NCBI GenBank assembly: GCA_958352145.1
Contig: CATWNM010000033.1
Coordinates: 1-24,708 of the forward strand
Reading direction: 5' to 3'
Source: an uncultured Eubacteriales bacterium
Lineage (GTDB): Bacteria > Bacillota > Clostridia > Oscillospirales > CAG-272
DNA: 24,708 bases
Shown here: positions 14,489 to 23,323 of the stretch, one piece after another
Position numbering within the stretch: the stretch's first letter is position 1
Layout: every line of letters begins with the position of its first letter
Translations under genes and position numbers: made by a program
Notes under the pieces: model-generated
The model's database searches: none
What the model was told of the DNA's origin: nothing
Seen by the model: only the letters and a program-made list of their open reading frames with translations

Positions 14489-17400
14489 GTGAGAAATTTG
14501 AAAAAATTTCTTGCCCTGGTAATGGCGATGCTGATGATCTTCAGCATGGCGGCTATTACGACGTGGGCGGCGGATGACGCTGATTCGGATTATATCGAAG
14601 CGGTGCAGCATCTGGCGGCGCTCTCGATCATGAAGGGCGACGAGCACGGCAATCTTAATCTTGCAAACGGCGTGACTCGTTATCAGGCCGCTCTGTTCTT
14701 CGTACAGGCGTTGACCGGCAGAACCGATGTCAATACCTGGAACGCGGAGAAGAAGAGCACAATTTTCAGCGACGTTCCGGAATACGGCACGGCGATCGAC
14801 TATGCGTACAGCATGAAGCTGATCCTCGGCCGCGGCAACGGCGTCTATGGCTACAACGATCCGATTACATATCAGGATATGCTGGTCATGGCCGTACGTG
14901 CGCTTGGCTATGAGACCGAGAACATGTCTTATCCGTATGGATACATCGTCGCTGCGCAGACGTTGGAACTGACCGAGGATGTTGACAACATCAACTTCAA
15001 GGCGGAACTCACGCGCGGCGAGACTGCCCAGATCATCTGGAATATGCTCAACACCGAGATCGCGTTTGTCGATCCGCTGACCAACGATATCGTATATCCG
15101 GGTCAGGAAGACACCACGCCTTACGGCCTGCTGATCGCTCCGAAGACGGTGGAGCGCACCACGCTGCTTGAGAAAGCCGGCTATGCGGACGGCAAGCTCG
15201 AGGGCTGGATCACCGAATTCGTTGAAAAGGACGACAAGGATGAGGATTCGGTAGATACCGTTGAACTCGCGTACACCTACATCAAGGACGACCAGATCGT
15301 CAGCGACACGGTTACCGTTGCGGCGGCTGACCTCGGCATTACGGAGGATACCCCCAAGGCTTCCTACCTCGGCCTGCCGATCACCGTATTTGTAGACTGC
15401 GCGGCTGAGGACTTCAGCAGCGATTACAGCACCGACAAGGATAAGAGCGACGCGAAAGTCGTCTTCTCCACGACTGAGTCTATGACAACGGTGGAGAACC
15501 TCGGCAACGCGGGCAACATCCGCTATGTCGAGCCCACCAGCGGCAACGACTACTTCTTGCTCGGCGGCACGAAAGTTACACTGAGCCAGAAAGAAGATGC
15601 GGATAAAGTCGTTCTGATGACCTTCACCAAAGACGGCTGGAAAGAGGAAAGAGATCTGAGCGCAGTTCAGGACGCGTTCTTCTACAAGACCAAGGGCGGT
15701 TATGAGGATGCGACCAATTCCTATGGCCGGATCACCTACTTTACCTACAGCGAGCCCGTTTCTATTGATGAGGACGGCAAGACAGAGTATGAGAAGACCA
15801 CGTATCTCTGCTACACGCCTTATGAGTTTGGTCAGTACTTTGTTCGTACCCTCAAGGATTCTACCACGTCCAAGGATGCGGACTTTGTGACCATCGGCCG
15901 CTATGAAAACAGCGCGGTTGAAAATCAGGACGAAGTAAAATCTTACTTTGTTGAAAAGTTGGTCGGCACGGAGACCAAAGTGACCTCGTCTACCTCGTCC
16001 GTTTCTAAGAAGAACGGCGAAAAGGCGAAAGACGTTACCCTCCAGGGCGAGGACATCAAGTCCGGCGACTTCATGTTCTTTGACTACAACGAGGTTGACA
16101 ATATTCTGACCGTCGCGATGAACTGCGGCGCGTTCCAGACCGGCCGTCTGACCGGTACCAGCGCGTCTGCCGAGACCCTCAAGATCGACGGCAGCACCAA
16201 GTCCACCGGTATCAAGGGCGCGTTTGACGCGACTTTCTTCGGCTATGACAATGCGCTTGCAAAGAATATCATCGCTTCGCTTGAGACTGGCAAGGACAAC
16301 GTGAAGTACATCGAAGTGGACGGCAACGTTGTTTACTTTGAGTCTTATTCGGGCGAAAAGACCAGCGACACGGCGTATGATTATATCATCGTAACCATGC
16401 GCGACACCGTCATTGCGGATCTGCTTGACGTTAAGGTCAAGGATCTCACTAAGGTTGACGGTCTGATTCTGGATGACAGCGACAATGTTCAGATCGCGGT
16501 TCTCGACACCGAGACCGGCGAGTGGGAACTGGCTTCTCTCGGCCGCTTCTACAACGGCTATGATGCAGTTGAAGAAGAGTGGGCTTCCTACAGCGATCTT
16601 GGCACCTATGCTACGCTTGTAGATATGGTTGGCTCTAACGAAACCGTGAAGTATCAGAACTACGCGGTTGCGAAAGCGGCGTTCGGCCAGGGTGGCATCT
16701 TCGCGCTTGTCAGCGAGAAGAACGGCGTTTACAACCTTGGCGAGATCGGCATGACGGAAGATGGGACGACTGATGGCACGGTTATGTTCAACAAGATCGA
16801 TACCGGCCTTGTTTACAGCGACGACAGCGCCAAGACCAGTAAGATCAGCTCGGATCCCGATGTTGATCCCGCACGCGTAACCCAGAACGAGAACACCATT
16901 GCGGTTGTGATCGACGCCAAAGGCAATGTCGGCGTTCGCAAGGGTATTGTCAAGACCAACAACACGTACAATGTTGCCGGACCGGCTTACTTCTTCTCCG
17001 CAAACTCCTCTTTGATCGTGCTCAGAACCAACAATGAAAAGGTTTCCAGCGCTAAAGATACCGCGCTTGCATGGGCTGAAACCGAAGTTGCATGGACCTA
17101 TTATCTGGCACTGCCCGGCGTTTCTTCCTGCGATTTGGATGCAAACGAGACCGGCAGCGACGAGAAGTACACTGTGACTCTGAGCAACGTATTCAACTAT
17201 CGTTCGAGAGCAATGGTGGATTCGGTCAGCTTTGAGACGGATGATGCGATCGAGTTTGCGGCTGACACCGATCTGATGCCTACGCTCCTCTTTGTTGACA
17301 AAGACGGCATTGCGCATGATTACAAGAAGGCTGGCGTACAGGATCATCAGAGTGCGTCGGATATGAACATTTATGTTAATCTCTCCAACGTGGATGATGT

Positions 17401-18877
17401 CGCGACTGCGATGCTGTATGCATGGTGGAACACGAGACGCAGCGCAAGCAGCAGCAGTCTTGGGGTTGGCGCAGATGGTTTGTCCTTTGTTGATGCAGAT
17501 ACGGTTCTGTACAACAAAGAAGCCGGCCATCCGATTGCGGGCGAATTTGACGCAACGCATTACACCAATTTGAATGGCACCCGTGAAATGGCGGAAACGG
17601 TCAACAACCGCGTTATCGCTACGCTGGCCGGCCGCGCTTACACGGTGAACGCGACGGGTCTTGATCCCGAAGAGTATGACTTTGACCGCGCGCTTCTGAT
17701 TCGCGATTATAAAGAAGACGATGCGGACAGATGGAATGCTTCCTATGACGATGAATTTGGCGGCTATTCGTTCCCGATGAACGCAGAGCTTATCGAGGAT
17801 ATTTCCGGCGGCCCTGCTTCCGGCATCTTCGATCAATTCATGCTTGACAACGACGGCGGCGTGATCTACATCCCGCTGGCCGACAGCGACGATTATACCG
17901 ATGCGGCGAAGATCACCTACAGAATGTCCATCGTTTCGATCTGGACGGATAGCTCCAGCAAACTGGAACTCTATCCGATGATCGTTTACATGGCGGCCGG
18001 CGAGGCTGATCCCGAGACCTGCAAGCATCTTTCCGCTACGCTGAAGTCTACCGTTGAGGCGACCTGCACGACGCAGAGCACCGAGACCTGGACGTGTAAC
18101 ATTTGCGGTGCGGAGTTTGAAACGCATGAGGATAATGCGCTCGGTCACAAGCTGACCGGCGATATCACCGTAGTGACTGCCGCTACCTGTCAGGCTGACG
18201 GTAAGGGTACACAGGTATGCTCCGTTTGCGAAGCTGTTGTAGATGTTGTGATTCCGAAGAATCCGGATGCGCATACGCTTGAGGAAGTAACTGCTGTTGC
18301 CGCTACCTGCACCACGGATGGCAACACCGCCGGTGTGCGCTGCACGGTTGCTGGCTGCACCTACACCACCGTCGAGACCATTGCGAAAACCGGACACAAC
18401 CTGCAGAAGGTTGATCCCGGCAAGGCGCCTACCTGCACGGAGAAAGGTTTAACAGAGAAATATCTCTGCCAGAACGCTGGTTGCTCTTACACCGAGGGCG
18501 GCGAGGAAATTGCGGAGCTCGGCCATGACATGCAGGAAGTTGCAGGTACTGCCAAAGACGCTACCTGCATCGAAGCTGGCAAGGAAGCTGACAAGAAGTG
18601 CAGCAGATGCGACGTTACCGAGACCGGCACGGAGATCGCGATTGATCCCGATGCGCACAGCCTGACCGGCGACATTACGGAAACTCAGGCTCCTACTTGC
18701 ACCGCAGTAGGCAAGGGTACGCAGAAATGCGAACTCTGCAGCTCGGACGTAGAAGTTGAAATTCCGATGATCGATCATGTCGATGAGAAGAATAAGACAC
18801 TCAGGATGCGACCCCTGACGGTAAGTGCGATGTCTGCGGCGGCGATATGCCTACTACCTGACCTCCAAATTGCGTAA
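14489..18877 (+). CDS. SLH-domain surface protein 2 with C-terminal Cys-rich repeats (probable 3' frameshift)
   Basis: 1462 residues as read. GTG start at 14489, AGGAGG 8 bases upstream. Signal peptide MRNLKKFLALVMAMLMIF, cleavage near TWAA-DD. Three SLH modules in the first about 190 residues match protein 1 closely, and the central region shares long blocks (FGQYFVRTLKDSTT, VSKKNGEKAK, IKSGDFMF, TGTSASAET), so the genes are tandem duplicates. From residue about 1178 there are six repeats of about 40 residues, each with an ATC-type Cys, a CxxC or CxxxxC pair, and a terminal GH or AH; a zinc-ribbon-like fold is possible. After residue about 1435 the protein turns into an atypical tail (RMRPLTVSAMSA). 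Inserting one base near 18796 restores DATPDGKCDVCGGDMPTT and a stop at 18861, so the annotated C terminus is probably the product of a single-base deletion or a sequence error. Confidence 0.9.
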   Translation: MRNLKKFLALVMAMLMIFSMAAITTWAADDADSDYIEAVQHLAALSIMKGDEHGNLNLANGVTRYQAALFFVQALTGRTDVNTWNAEKKSTIFSDVPEYGTAIDYAYSMKLILGRGNGVYGYNDPITYQDMLVMAVRALGYETENMSYPYGYIVAAQTLELTEDVDNINFKAELTRGETAQIIWNMLNTEIAFVDPLTNDIVYPGQEDTTPYGLLIAPKTVERTTLLEKAGYADGKLEGWITEFVEKDDKDEDSVDTVELAYTYIKDDQIVSDTVTVAAADLGITEDTPKASYLGLPITVFVDCAAEDFSSDYSTDKDKSDAKVVFSTTESMTTVENLGNAGNIRYVEPTSGNDYFLLGGTKVTLSQKEDADKVVLMTFTKDGWKEERDLSAVQDAFFYKTKGGYEDATNSYGRITYFTYSEPVSIDEDGKTEYEKTTYLCYTPYEFGQYFVRTLKDSTTSKDADFVTIGRYENSAVENQDEVKSYFVEKLVGTETKVTSSTSSVSKKNGEKAKDVTLQGEDIKSGDFMFFDYNEVDNILTVAMNCGAFQTGRLTGTSASAETLKIDGSTKSTGIKGAFDATFFGYDNALAKNIIASLETGKDNVKYIEVDGNVVYFESYSGEKTSDTAYDYIIVTMRDTVIADLLDVKVKDLTKVDGLILDDSDNVQIAVLDTETGEWELASLGRFYNGYDAVEEEWASYSDLGTYATLVDMVGSNETVKYQNYAVAKAAFGQGGIFALVSEKNGVYNLGEIGMTEDGTTDGTVMFNKIDTGLVYSDDSAKTSKISSDPDVDPARVTQNENTIAVVIDAKGNVGVRKGIVKTNNTYNVAGPAYFFSANSSLIVLRTNNEKVSSAKDTALAWAETEVAWTYYLALPGVSSCDLDANETGSDEKYTVTLSNVFNYRSRAMVDSVSFETDDAIEFAADTDLMPTLLFVDKDGIAHDYKKAGVQDHQSASDMNIYVNLSNVDDVATAMLYAWWNTRRSASSSSLGVGADGLSFVDADTVLYNKEAGHPIAGEFDATHYTNLNGTREMAETVNNRVIATLAGRAYTVNATGLDPEEYDFDRALLIRDYKEDDADRWNASYDDEFGGYSFPMNAELIEDISGGPASGIFDQFMLDNDGGVIYIPLADSDDYTDAAKITYRMSIVSIWTDSSSKLELYPMIVYMAAGEADPETCKHLSATLKSTVEATCTTQSTETWTCNICGAEFETHEDNALGHKLTGDITVVTAATCQADGKGTQVCSVCEAVVDVVIPKNPDAHTLEEVTAVAATCTTDGNTAGVRCTVAGCTYTTVETIAKTGHNLQKVDPGKAPTCTEKGLTEKYLCQNAGCSYTEGGEEIAELGHDMQEVAGTAKDATCIEAGKEADKKCSRCDVTETGTEIAIDPDAHSLTGDITETQAPTCTAVGKGTQKCELCSSDVEVEIPMIDHVDEKNKTLRMRPLTVSAMSAAAICLLPDLQIA
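18796..18861 (+). other. frameshifted true 3' end of SLH protein 2
   Basis: Reading from 18796 one frame back gives a final CxxC repeat (GKCDVCGG) followed by DMPTT and TGA at 18859-18861. The main frame instead runs 16 bases further to TAA in unrelated sequence. The change lies in an AAGAATAAG stretch, where a G or A may be missing. Confidence 0.75.
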
Positions 18878-18878
18878 T

Positions 18879-18931
18879 CAGGCGGCAACGCCTGTAAAGG
18901 AAAAAAGGAAAGCTTCGGCTTTCCTTTTTTT
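18879..18931 (+). terminator. hairpin plus UUCG-loop intrinsic terminator after SLH protein 2
   Basis: First CAGGCG-GCAA-CGCCTG (18879-18894, GNRA loop), then a 13-bp stem from AAAAAAGGAAAGC to GCTTTCCTTTTTT around a TTCG loop (18901-18930), ending in seven Ts. Confidence 0.93.
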
Positions 18932-18972
18932 CAGCTTCTATGATCCGAAAATAAAAAGAAGCGATAAAGCTA

Positions 18973-19001
18973 TTGCTTTTTCGGAACGGGCATGATACAA
19001 T
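18973..19001 (+). promoter_or_regulatory. sigma-A promoter of the lipoprotein gene
   Basis: TTGCTT (18973-18978), 17-bp spacer, TACAAT (18996-19001). The start would be near 19008, giving a leader of about 63 bases with no obvious structure. Confidence 0.8.
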
Positions 19002-19070
19002 CATATCTGTGTATGGTGCTTGTGCGCAGGCAGGCCATATGGATAGAAAACAGTACAGGGGGATTTTACC

Positions 19071-19910
19071 ATGAAATTCTTGAAACGCGGTTGGCTTTTG
19101 CTGGGGCTTATGCTTGTCGTTTTGCTTGCCGGCTGCGGCGACAAAACGCCGGAGCAGATGCTGGATAACGCCGCAAAGCAAATGGAAGAAGTAAAGAGCG
19201 CCGGATATACCGCCGAGATGAACATTGAGTATTCTATGGTGGGCCAGTCCATGAAGATGCAGATGCAAATGGACGGCGTGACGTTTACTGACCCGCAGAA
19301 AGCAAAATGCGATATGACGCTGACGATGGATATTCCCGGGCTCGGCGCTCAGACGCAGAAGTTAGAGATGTATGTGGACGAGGCGTACACGTATACCGGC
19401 GCCGAGGGCACGTGGGTGAAGACGGCTATCCCGGATATTTCCGATGCGGCCGCTGCGGACGCGGAATTTTTTGCGGAACTCAATCCGCTGCTGCTTGAGA
19501 ACGGCGAACCGGTTTCCGAGGAACTGGACGGCGTAAAGACCAACAAGTTCACCGCTGTGATTACGGAGGAGATGCTTTCCAAGGTGCTCTCGCTGGTTTC
19601 GGGCTCGATGGATACCGACAGTCTTGGCGTCGTGACGCAGATGTTTGAGGGTATCGGGGAAATTCCGTTTGAATACTGGCTGGACGCCAAAACCGATATG
19701 CCGGTTCAAATGCGGATAGATATGACGAAAGCGATGGAATCCATGCTGAAAAATACGCTTGCGGAGAGCGGTTTGGGCAGTATAGAGGACATCGACGTCA
19801 CCGTTTCGGAGGCGGTGATGGTGATGCGCTACAAGGATATCAATAACGCGGCGGATTTTGAGATTCCCGAGGCGGCCAAAGCCGCCGAGGAAGTTCCGAT
19901 TGGACAGTAA
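19071..19910 (+). CDS. lipoprotein of unknown function, DUF6612/LppX-LprG-like
   Basis: 279 residues; ATG at 19071 preceded by AGGGGG. Residues 1-21 are a lipoprotein signal with the lipobox LLAGC, so Cys22 is lipidated and the protein is anchored on the outer face of the membrane. The mature part alternates strands (YTAEMNIEYSMVGQSMKMQMQMD, abbreviated here as YTAEMNIEY to MQMD; then KCDMTLTMDIPG, KLEMYVDEAYTY, TWVKTAIP) as in outer-leaflet lipoproteins with a half-barrel that holds lipid or hydrophobic ligands. Acidic and Met-rich. The family assignment rests on pattern only. It is a single-gene unit and its role is unknown. Confidence 0.8.
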   Translation: MKFLKRGWLLLGLMLVVLLAGCGDKTPEQMLDNAAKQMEEVKSAGYTAEMNIEYSMVGQSMKMQMQMDGVTFTDPQKAKCDMTLTMDIPGLGAQTQKLEMYVDEAYTYTGAEGTWVKTAIPDISDAAAADAEFFAELNPLLLENGEPVSEELDGVKTNKFTAVITEEMLSKVLSLVSGSMDTDSLGVVTQMFEGIGEIPFEYWLDAKTDMPVQMRIDMTKAMESMLKNTLAESGLGSIEDIDVTVSEAVMVMRYKDINNAADFEIPEAAKAAEEVPIGQ

Positions 19911-19930
19911 ACAGACTGAACTGAGTATAG

Positions 19931-19962
19931 AAAAATCGTAGAGCATTTGCTCTGCGATTTTT
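19931..19962 (+). terminator. intrinsic terminator after the lipoprotein gene
   Basis: AAAAATCGTAGAGC-ATTT-GCTCTGCGATTTTT, a stem with one T-G wobble and a T-rich right arm; its symmetry would also let it work on the - strand. Confidence 0.85.
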
Positions 19963-20040
19963 GATTGCCTATGCGGGAAACGCGGCGTTTTATATCCTGC
20001 AGGGAATTTTTCGCCGCGAAGCGCCGCCTGCATTGAGGGA

Positions 20041-20095
20041 ATATTTTGCCGCAGCGGATTTCGGGCTTTCGCACGGAACAGCCACGGCAAAATAT
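20041..20095 (-). other. inverted repeat immediately after the secreted GH43 stop codon
   Basis: Perfect 11-bp arms ATATTTTGCCG (20041-20051) and CGGCAAAATAT (20085-20095) around 33 bases, one base from the stop at 20097-20099. On the - strand no U-tract follows, so a 3' protective stem or processed end is more likely than a plain terminator. Confidence 0.5.
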
Positions 20096-20096
20096 G

Positions 20097-22241
20097 TTAT
20101 TTGGCAATATATTTGAGGATGCGGAGGACATTGTCCGACTTTTCCTGCGACGGCGTACTGTTTTGAACGTCGTGCAGCAGCAAAAGCGCGTCTTTCATGC
20201 GCAGGGTTTCGCTGCCGTCCATATCGCCGTAAGAGGTCAGGCTTACGGTGTTGCTGGGATCGCCGATGCATGCGCCGTGGATATAGCCCGCTGCTTTGTA
20301 GTTTACTTTTTCGCCCGGCTTATAGCTCGTATCGGTAAAGGAGGGGGTGTCGGAATAGCCGAGCAGCGTGGTTTTTGCGCCCTCGACCTTATAGAACGCA
20401 TATTTCTTGGCGTATTGTACCGCATCACAGGTCAAAAGTGCCCCGTCCGCAGTGCAGACTGCTTTAAACCCGGTGGCTTTGGCCGGCCGGATGGTCGCGC
20501 CGCCGCCCAAAACCAACGACGCATTCGGCGCGGAATTTTGAACAACGGATGTATTTTTCATGCTCAGCTGCGTCACGATGCTCCACGTGCCGCCGAGTAC
20601 CTTCAGCGTATAGCTTTTATCTGTCGTCAGCATCGCTTCGGTTTTGACTTCGGTGTCGTAGTATTTATATGGGGAGGTAGAAGCGTTTGCATTGTAGCGC
20701 CAAAGTCCGCCGACGAGAACCGGGAACTGTTCGGAGTTGTTGCGCGAACAGCAGCTGACGCCCTCGCCGAGTATGACATTGTTCTGCCCGCATTCGATCA
20801 CGGAGATGCCGCTGGCCACGGTTCCGGTCGTGCTGGGGAACAGCGCGAGGTTGTCTATGTAGGTGTCCGACGAGAGGCTCCAGAATTTGAATTCAACCGG
20901 TACAGAGGAAAACAGGCCGCGGATCATCACCGGTCCGTTGACCGCGGGCGAGCAGTAGTAGGCGGAATCGGTAACATACTTTGAGGACATATTGTAGGCC
21001 TGCGTCAGTACGATCGTGCCGCCGCCTGGCAGCGCGGCGTAAGCCGCGTTCAGTGTCTGGAAAGGCTTTTCCTTAGTGCCGGGATTCGTGTCGAGGCCGT
21101 CGGTCGCCGCGACATAGACGGTCGGCAGGTTCGCGAGCGCCGCAAAATTTTCATCCAGTTCGACCGTCCGGCCGAGCTTTGCGCCCGACGGCGCGCTCTG
21201 CTCAGTTGCGGTCGGGCCATCTACGCAGAGATTGCCCTTTGCGTCAAAATAGGCCTTGTCGATGCAGACGCGCCGTTCCTGTACATAGCCCGCCTGTTCG
21301 TTCGGCGCGGTGCCTGAGCGGTGCGCGTGGTATACGATAATCAGTTCCGTTCCATCCGGAGAGGTGGTAAAGCAGTGGTGCGCCGTACCGTAGAGATGCG
21401 GGTTTTCGGTATCGGTTCTGCTTACGTCGTCCGAGATCAGGATCGGATTGTTCGGGGATTTGGTGAACGGGCCGAGCGGGCTGTCCGAGGTCGCATAGTT
21501 GACCGAATAGCCCGGGTTGCTGTAGCCGGAGGAAGAATAGGTGAGATAATATTTGCCGTTATGCTTCAGCATTTCCGGCCCTTCGACGACGCGCCAGCTG
21601 CGCAGCGATTCCGGTTCGTCCTCCCAGGTCAGCAGCAGTTGGGGCTTGGACACGAAATCTCGGGTTTCAAGACTGAATTCGCCGCCCCAGATGCAGTTTT
21701 GGGAGGGGTTGGTATACCCGTTGTAGGTAAATTCGTAGCAGCCGACGAAATATAGATATAATTTGCCGTCGTCGTCGCGGAAAAAGTGTCCGTCGATGTT
21801 TTTAAAGTCGTTCAGGAGATACGAGGTCTCCGTGTTGGTGAACGGACCGAGGGGACTGTCCGATACGGCGATGCCGAGATGTTCCTGCGCCGTGTATACC
21901 ATATAATAGGTGTCGCCGTCTTTTATGATCTCCGGCGCCCAGAATCCGGCGTATGCGGAACGATCCGCATAATAAACGTCTTCTCTGCGCAGGCAATAGC
22001 CCTGGCATTTCCAGTCTACGAGATTCTCCGACGTGTAAACGCGGTACCCATACGAATCTCCGCTGGTCGTGTACAAATAGTAAACGCCGTCGTCGTCTTT
22101 AAAGACAAACGGATCTGCGCCGTTTGCCACCGGATTGGTGAACGTGTCGGGATACGTGATCCCGGCGGCTGCCGCTGCGACCGTGAGTGCTGCCGCCGCT
22201 GAGAAAAGCAAGAGGGCTTTCTGCCATTTTTTCCCCATCAT
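20097..22241 (-). CDS. secreted modular GH43 glycoside hydrolase with beta-helix region and dockerin-like C terminus
   Basis: 714 residues. The start at 22241 has GGAG 8 bases upstream; a second ATG follows directly. Signal peptide MMGKKWQKALLLFSAAAALT, cleavage near AAA-GI. GH43 propeller about 32-345: base Asp43 in NGADPFVF, WAPEI at 101-105, pKa-modulating Asp150 in NIDGHFFRDDDG, general acid Glu220 in RVVEGPEML. Residues about 374-415 (TVYVAATDGLDTNPGTKEKP) start a DUF1565/parallel beta-helix region reaching about 600. A fibronectin-III-like segment follows (about 605-670), then GDMDGSETLRMKDALLLLHD, like the first half of a type I dockerin, with a degenerate second half (KSDNVLRILKYI). 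Likely an extracellular hemicellulase or arabinan-active enzyme; substrate undetermined. It stands alone with its own consensus promoter. Confidence 0.9.
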   Translation of the reverse strand: MMGKKWQKALLLFSAAAALTVAAAAAGITYPDTFTNPVANGADPFVFKDDDGVYYLYTTSGDSYGYRVYTSENLVDWKCQGYCLRREDVYYADRSAYAGFWAPEIIKDGDTYYMVYTAQEHLGIAVSDSPLGPFTNTETSYLLNDFKNIDGHFFRDDDGKLYLYFVGCYEFTYNGYTNPSQNCIWGGEFSLETRDFVSKPQLLLTWEDEPESLRSWRVVEGPEMLKHNGKYYLTYSSSGYSNPGYSVNYATSDSPLGPFTKSPNNPILISDDVSRTDTENPHLYGTAHHCFTTSPDGTELIIVYHAHRSGTAPNEQAGYVQERRVCIDKAYFDAKGNLCVDGPTATEQSAPSGAKLGRTVELDENFAALANLPTVYVAATDGLDTNPGTKEKPFQTLNAAYAALPGGGTIVLTQAYNMSSKYVTDSAYYCSPAVNGPVMIRGLFSSVPVEFKFWSLSSDTYIDNLALFPSTTGTVASGISVIECGQNNVILGEGVSCCSRNNSEQFPVLVGGLWRYNANASTSPYKYYDTEVKTEAMLTTDKSYTLKVLGGTWSIVTQLSMKNTSVVQNSAPNASLVLGGGATIRPAKATGFKAVCTADGALLTCDAVQYAKKYAFYKVEGAKTTLLGYSDTPSFTDTSYKPGEKVNYKAAGYIHGACIGDPSNTVSLTSYGDMDGSETLRMKDALLLLHDVQNSTPSQEKSDNVLRILKYIAK

Positions 22242-22269
22242 GTATAGCGCTCCATTCGTTTTTTCTTTT

Positions 22270-22298
22270 ATTGTACAAACATTTAGATAAAATGTCAA
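22270..22298 (-). promoter_or_regulatory. strong sigma-A promoter of the secreted GH43 gene
   Basis: On the - strand: TTGACA (22298-22293), 17-bp spacer, TACAAT (22275-22270). Start near 22263, short leader. Confidence 0.9.
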
Positions 22299-22366
22299 TA
22301 ATTTTCAATATAGAAAAGCGGAAAAAACCGGCGCGGGATTTTGGCGGAACCGGCGCGCCTTTTGCG

Positions 22367-22409
22367 GCGCAAAATAAACAAACAGAGCGGCGCATGTCCG
22401 CTCTGTTTG
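22367..22409 (-). terminator. intrinsic terminator of the SDR gene
   Basis: Perfect 12-bp arms CAAACAGAGCGG (22379-22390) and CCGCTCTGTTTG (22398-22409) with a 7-base loop. On the - strand it is followed by TTTATTTTGCG; on the + strand by CCATTTTTAG. Confidence 0.9.
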
Positions 22410-22451
22410 CCATTTTTAGAATAATTGGATGCGTTGCTTATTCCACGCGCA

Positions 22452-23189
22452 TTACTGTTTCTTTCTGCATCCGTCGATCTGGATGTTCTGCGCGGATATG
22501 TACGCCGCCTCGTCGCTTGCAAGAAAGCAGATGAGATTGGCATTTTCCATGTCCGTACCGGTTCTGCCCATGAACGCGAGTTCGCTCGGCTGATGGAAGT
22601 TGGGATCAGGGTTCTCGGCGGGACTGACGCTGCCGGGAGAAACTGCGTTTACCGTAATGCCCTGTTTTGCCACTTCCTTGGCCAGCGCTTTGGACATACC
22701 GATCACGGCCGCTTTGGTCGCCGAATAGCACGCCATATTTGCGTTCCCGTACACGCCCGCAACCGAGCAGACGTTGATGATTCTGCCGTAGTTTTGCTCC
22801 TTCATCTTCGGCAGCACCGCATTGGTGAAGTAAACCACGCTCATTACGTTGACATTCAAAAACTTCTTCCAGAGTTCGATCGGCGTTTCCTCGAACTTTG
22901 ACCAGTTTCTCCAGAGCGCCGCGTTATTTACAAGGATATCCACCTTGCCGAAATGCGTCATCGCGTATGCGGTGATTTCGTTGACCCGGCTCTCGTCGCT
23001 GACGTCGCACGGGTAAATCAGCACGTCTCTGCCGTAGTGCGCGAGTTCCGCTTTGACCGACTGGAGCTTTTCAAAATTGATATCGGCCAGCACGAGATCC
23101 GCGCCGAGTTCCGCGAAGCGCATTGCCGCCGCGCGGCCGATACCGACCGACGCGCCGGTTATCAGCGCGACTTTCCCGTTAAAATCCAT
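22452..23189 (-). CDS. short-chain dehydrogenase/reductase (SDR) family oxidoreductase
   Basis: 245 residues, classical SDR length. The start at 23189 follows GGAGGGATACAG; an upstream open stretch lacks a start site. Rossmann dinucleotide motif TGASVGIG (11-18), Asp36 after strand 2 (suggesting NAD(H) over NADP(H)), NNAA (88-91), and the catalytic set Asn114, Ser142, Tyr155 and Lys159 in YSATK. The C-terminal FLASDEAAYISAQNIQIDGC is the typical end of this subfamily (FabG/glucose dehydrogenase-like). The segment VSPAENPDPNFHQPSELAFMG is unusual in the substrate loop (shortened here: VSPAENPD to LAFMG). A sugar or polyol substrate is possible given the adjoining GH43 gene, but the genes have separate promoters. 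Confidence 0.9.
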   Translation of the reverse strand: MDFNGKVALITGASVGIGRAAAMRFAELGADLVLADINFEKLQSVKAELAHYGRDVLIYPCDVSDESRVNEITAYAMTHFGKVDILVNNAALWRNWSKFEETPIELWKKFLNVNVMSVVYFTNAVLPKMKEQNYGRIINVCSVAGVYGNANMACYSATKAAVIGMSKALAKEVAKQGITVNAVSPGSVSPAENPDPNFHQPSELAFMGRTGTDMENANLICFLASDEAAYISAQNIQIDGCRKKQ

Positions 23190-23219
23190 CTGTATCCCTC
23201 CACCTTTGGCTTTTTTATC

Positions 23220-23248
23220 ATTGTAACAAACGCCGGTATGGAAGTAAA
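23220..23248 (-). promoter_or_regulatory. promoter of the SDR gene
   Basis: On the - strand: TTTACT (23248-23243), 17-bp spacer, TACAAT (23225-23220). Start near 23213, leader about 24 bases. Confidence 0.7.
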
Positions 23249-23291
23249 TGACGAACCCGATATTCTTTTGGCAAAAACGATACATTTTAAG

Positions 23292-23323
23292 GCTCGGATT
23301 TAGACTTTGACGGTTATCCGAGC
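23292..23323 (-). terminator. hairpin overlapping the ZIP gene stop, possible terminator
   Basis: Perfect 8-bp arms GCTCGGAT (23292-23299) and ATCCGAGC (23316-23323) enclosing the stop codon. On the - strand it is followed by CTTAAAATG, a poor U-tract, so termination is uncertain. Confidence 0.4.

Noticed and set aside
14471..18397. Open frame of 1,308 codons on the - strand, antisense to SLH protein 2
   Set aside because: Same explanation as for SLH protein 1; the two antisense frames also resemble each other only because the sense genes are paralogues.
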